Positions 62,540 through 64,000 of a stretch of DNA of 64,000 nt are shown here, in pieces. The DNA comes from Nocardioides marmorisolisilvae. GTDB taxonomy: Bacteria > Actinomycetota > Actinomycetes > Propionibacteriales > Nocardioidaceae. The notes below the pieces were generated by a model. The model ran no database searches. It was not told the origin of the DNA and saw only the letters and a program-made list of their open reading frames with translations. The translations under genes were made by a program, and so were the position numbers. The stretch covers positions 1,963,871 to 2,027,870 of the forward strand of contig NZ_RJSG01000002.1 of NCBI RefSeq assembly GCF_003725775.1, read 5' to 3'. Every line of letters begins with the position of its first letter. The first letter of the stretch is position 1.

Positions 62540-62586
62540 CGCGGCTCCTTCGGGTAGGAGATCCGGGTGGATCGTGACCCGAAGGT

Positions 62587-62613
62587 GTCACCGGGATGTT
62601 TCGCGACGATCAC
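62587..62613 (-). promoter_or_regulatory. GlnR/NnaR-type site upstream of narK
   Basis: The minus strand reads GTGAT-6-GAAAC-6-GTGAC, the alternating a-/b-site spacing (gTnAC-6-GaAAC) of actinobacterial GlnR boxes. It includes GCGAAACATCCC, identical to the site upstream of nirB. The remainder of the 204-bp gap (62540-62743) shows only a further GTTAC (62631-62635 region), which may extend the site. Confidence 0.6.
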
Positions 62614-62743
62614 GCCTGCGTTGACGCTGACGTAACCAGTTCCTCGCACGCGTGCAGGAGGGACTGTGAGGACCGTGAGTCACCTCACGTGGGCGGCCGC
62701 CGACCGTGAGGCGCCCGAAACGGGACCCACGGCCAGGAGGGGA

Positions 62744-63661
62744 TCAGAACAGCGCGGAGGCGAGGTCCCGGCGGGCGCGCTGGACCCGGGGGTCCTCGTT
62801 GCCGACGGCGCCGAAGAGGCCGATCAGGTGGGTACGGGCCGCGTCGCGGTCGTCACCCTCGGTGCGCCCGACCAGGTTGATCAGCCGGAGGAACGCGTCC
62901 TCGACGTGGCCGCCGAGCAGGTCCAGGTCGGCCACCATCGTCTGCGCGGCGACGTCGTCCGGGTTGGACCCGGCCGCCTCGCGCGCCTGGTTCAGGTCCA
63001 CGCCCTCGGTGCGCTTGAGGAGCTGGGCCATCGCCAGACCGGCGGAGGCCTCGACGTCGGCCGGGTTCGCGTCGACCAGCTTCTGGTACTCGGCGACGGC
63101 CGCGTCGATGTCGCCGCGCTCGAGGGCGTCCTGGGCCGGGACGTAGCGCGGGTCGACGATCTCCTCGCCGGTCTCCTCGTCGACCTCGCTGCCGGCGCGC
63201 GGCTGGTGCCGGCCTGCGAACCCTGAGGTCGTCAGCTGCTGGAGCACCTGGGTGATCGCGGCGCGCAGCTCCGACAGCGGCACCGCGTCCTGCAGCAGCG
63301 GGGCCGGTCGGCCCTGGGCGACCAGCACCACCAGCGGGACCGACGGGATCTGCATCGCCTGGGCGATCTGCGGCGCCGTCTCGATGTCGACCCGGCCCAG
63401 CAGGAACCGGCCCTCGAACTCGTTGGAGAGCAGCTGCAGGTCGTCGGCGAGCTGGACGCTCTCCGGCGAGCGCGTCGAGGAGTAGAAGACCAGCAGCACC
63501 GCGGCGCTCATCGAGCTCTCCAGCACGGACTGGAAGTTCTGCTCGGTCACGCCGACCGTGTAGGCACCGCTGACCCCGGCACCACCGGCACCGGCCGCGG
63601 GCACGCCCTGCAAGCCGGAGAGGTCGACGGCACCAGGACGGGAGAAGGGCTGCTGCGTCAT
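62744..63661 (-). CDS. Thioredoxin-like / TPR co-chaperone (YbbN/CnoX type)
   Basis: A 305-aa protein: N-terminal thioredoxin fold (about 35-140; FQSVLESSMSAAVLLVFYSSTRSPES, RVDIETAPQIAQAMQIPSVPLVV with the cis-Pro) and C-terminal tetratricopeptide repeats (about 165-300; DPRYVPAQDALERGDIDAAVAEYQKLVDANPADVEASAGLA). The CxxC motif is replaced by S-T-R-S, so it is redox-inactive in the classical sense; related actinobacterial proteins share this. The ATG at 63661 is 19 bp from the mutase gene stop. Confidence 0.85.
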   Translation of the reverse strand: MTQQPFSRPGAVDLSGLQGVPAAGAGGAGVSGAYTVGVTEQNFQSVLESSMSAAVLLVFYSSTRSPESVQLADDLQLLSNEFEGRFLLGRVDIETAPQIAQAMQIPSVPLVVLVAQGRPAPLLQDAVPLSELRAAITQVLQQLTTSGFAGRHQPRAGSEVDEETGEEIVDPRYVPAQDALERGDIDAAVAEYQKLVDANPADVEASAGLAMAQLLKRTEGVDLNQAREAAGSNPDDVAAQTMVADLDLLGGHVEDAFLRLINLVGRTEGDDRDAARTHLIGLFGAVGNEDPRVQRARRDLASALF

Positions 63662-63680
63662 GGGCCCATTGTGCCGAACG

Positions 63681-64000
63681 TCAGAAGCGCGCGGGCTCCC
63701 GGTACTCCCCCCACTCCGCGCGCAGCGCGTCGCAGATCTCGCTCAGCGACGCCTCGGCGCGTACCGCGTCCAGCATCGCCGGGATCATGTTGCCCTCGGT
63801 GCGGGAGATCTCGACCATCCGGGCGATCGCCGCCTCGACGGCCGCAGCGTCGCGGCCGTCCTTGCGCGTCCGCAGCTCGCGGACCTGCTCGACCTCGACC
63901 TCGTGGGAGACCCGCAGGATCTCCAGATCGGTGCTGACCGAGTCCAGGTGGGTGTTCACCCCGACGACCTTCTTGTCGCCCTTCTCCAGTGCCTTCTGGT
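63681..64000 (-). CDS. Acyl-CoA mutase large subunit family protein, 5' end outside window
   Basis: The last 106 residues of a methylmalonyl-CoA-mutase-like large subunit: QKALEKGDKKVVGVNTHLD, ILRVSHEVEVEQVRELRTRKDGRD, MVEISRTEGNMIPAMLDAVRAEASLSEICDALRAEWGEYREP. This C-terminus, without a B12-binding domain, is that of two-component mutases (isobutyryl-CoA or related mutase, or a MeaA-type enzyme). The substrate cannot be decided from this part. Confidence 0.85.
   Translation of the reverse strand, partial: QKALEKGDKKVVGVNTHLDSVSTDLEILRVSHEVEVEQVRELRTRKDGRDAAAVEAAIARMVEISRTEGNMIPAMLDAVRAEASLSEICDALRAEWGEYREPARF

Noticed and set aside
58790-62557. A 1255-codon open frame on the plus strand
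   Set aside because: It is antisense to narK, nasA and the FAD oxidoreductase, all with clear motifs. Its product is Arg/Gly/Asp-rich low-complexity, typical of the antisense frame of high-GC genes.

Overview
The window is very GC-rich, densely coding DNA with many GTG starts and 4-base ATGA/GTGA overlaps. The gene set (GlgE-type glucan synthesis, an NnaR-type HemD/winged-helix regulator, Tat-exported polyamine-binding protein, class III cyclase, acyl-CoA mutase) points to a high-GC Gram-positive actinobacterium, most likely Nocardioidaceae (Nocardioides-like). The genus is an inference. No rRNA, tRNA, CRISPR array, IS transposase or phage gene was seen.

Layout. 1-2442: 3' truncated glycogen/alpha-glucan phosphorylase. 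2501-7444: a compact RiPP locus with lasso-peptide parts (exporter, nucleotidyltransferase, 39-aa precursor, B2 leader peptidase, HPr-kinase-like enzyme, PqqD/B1 recognition protein) but no lasso cyclase, and a precursor core without a macrolactam acceptor. 7441-23095: polyamine/GABA uptake and breakdown (two aminotransferases, two aldehyde dehydrogenases, two FAD amine oxidoreductases, a saccharopine-dehydrogenase-like enzyme, PotABCD, an Lrp/AsnC regulator). Two divergent promoters share the same half-site, suggesting one local regulon. A membrane class III nucleotide cyclase lies in the middle.

23213-36681: a secreted subtilase, a small GIY-YIG nuclease embedded in a cluster of a 19-bp dispersed repeat, the complete glgE-treS-mak-glgB operon (trehalose to maltose to maltose-1-phosphate to branched alpha-glucan), a NUDIX protein, and an EamA exporter facing a LysR regulator.

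36657-53069: about 16 kb on the minus strand that combines a Pst phosphate transporter (pstC-pstA-pstS-pstB) with unusual surface proteins: a sortase-fold protein lacking all catalytic residues, two further PstS-like proteins, a DUF916-type WxL-partner protein, a WxL-like protein, and three paralogues sharing an apparently uncharacterised N-terminal domain (labelled here by its GWWGHEG motif). Two three-repeat PHO-box-like sites lie upstream of genes of this block, so I infer a phosphate-starvation cell-surface system.

53168-62613: nitrate/nitrite assimilation (narK, nasA, an FAD/[2Fe-2S] electron-transfer protein, nirB, nirD, nnaR) with a shared 12-bp motif upstream of narK and nirB. 62744-64000: a YbbN/CnoX-like thioredoxin-TPR protein and the 3' end of an acyl-CoA mutase large subunit.

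The two strongest candidates for undescribed biology are the cyclase-less, kinase-containing lasso-like RiPP locus and the Pho-linked WxL/GWWGHEG/pseudo-sortase surface locus.
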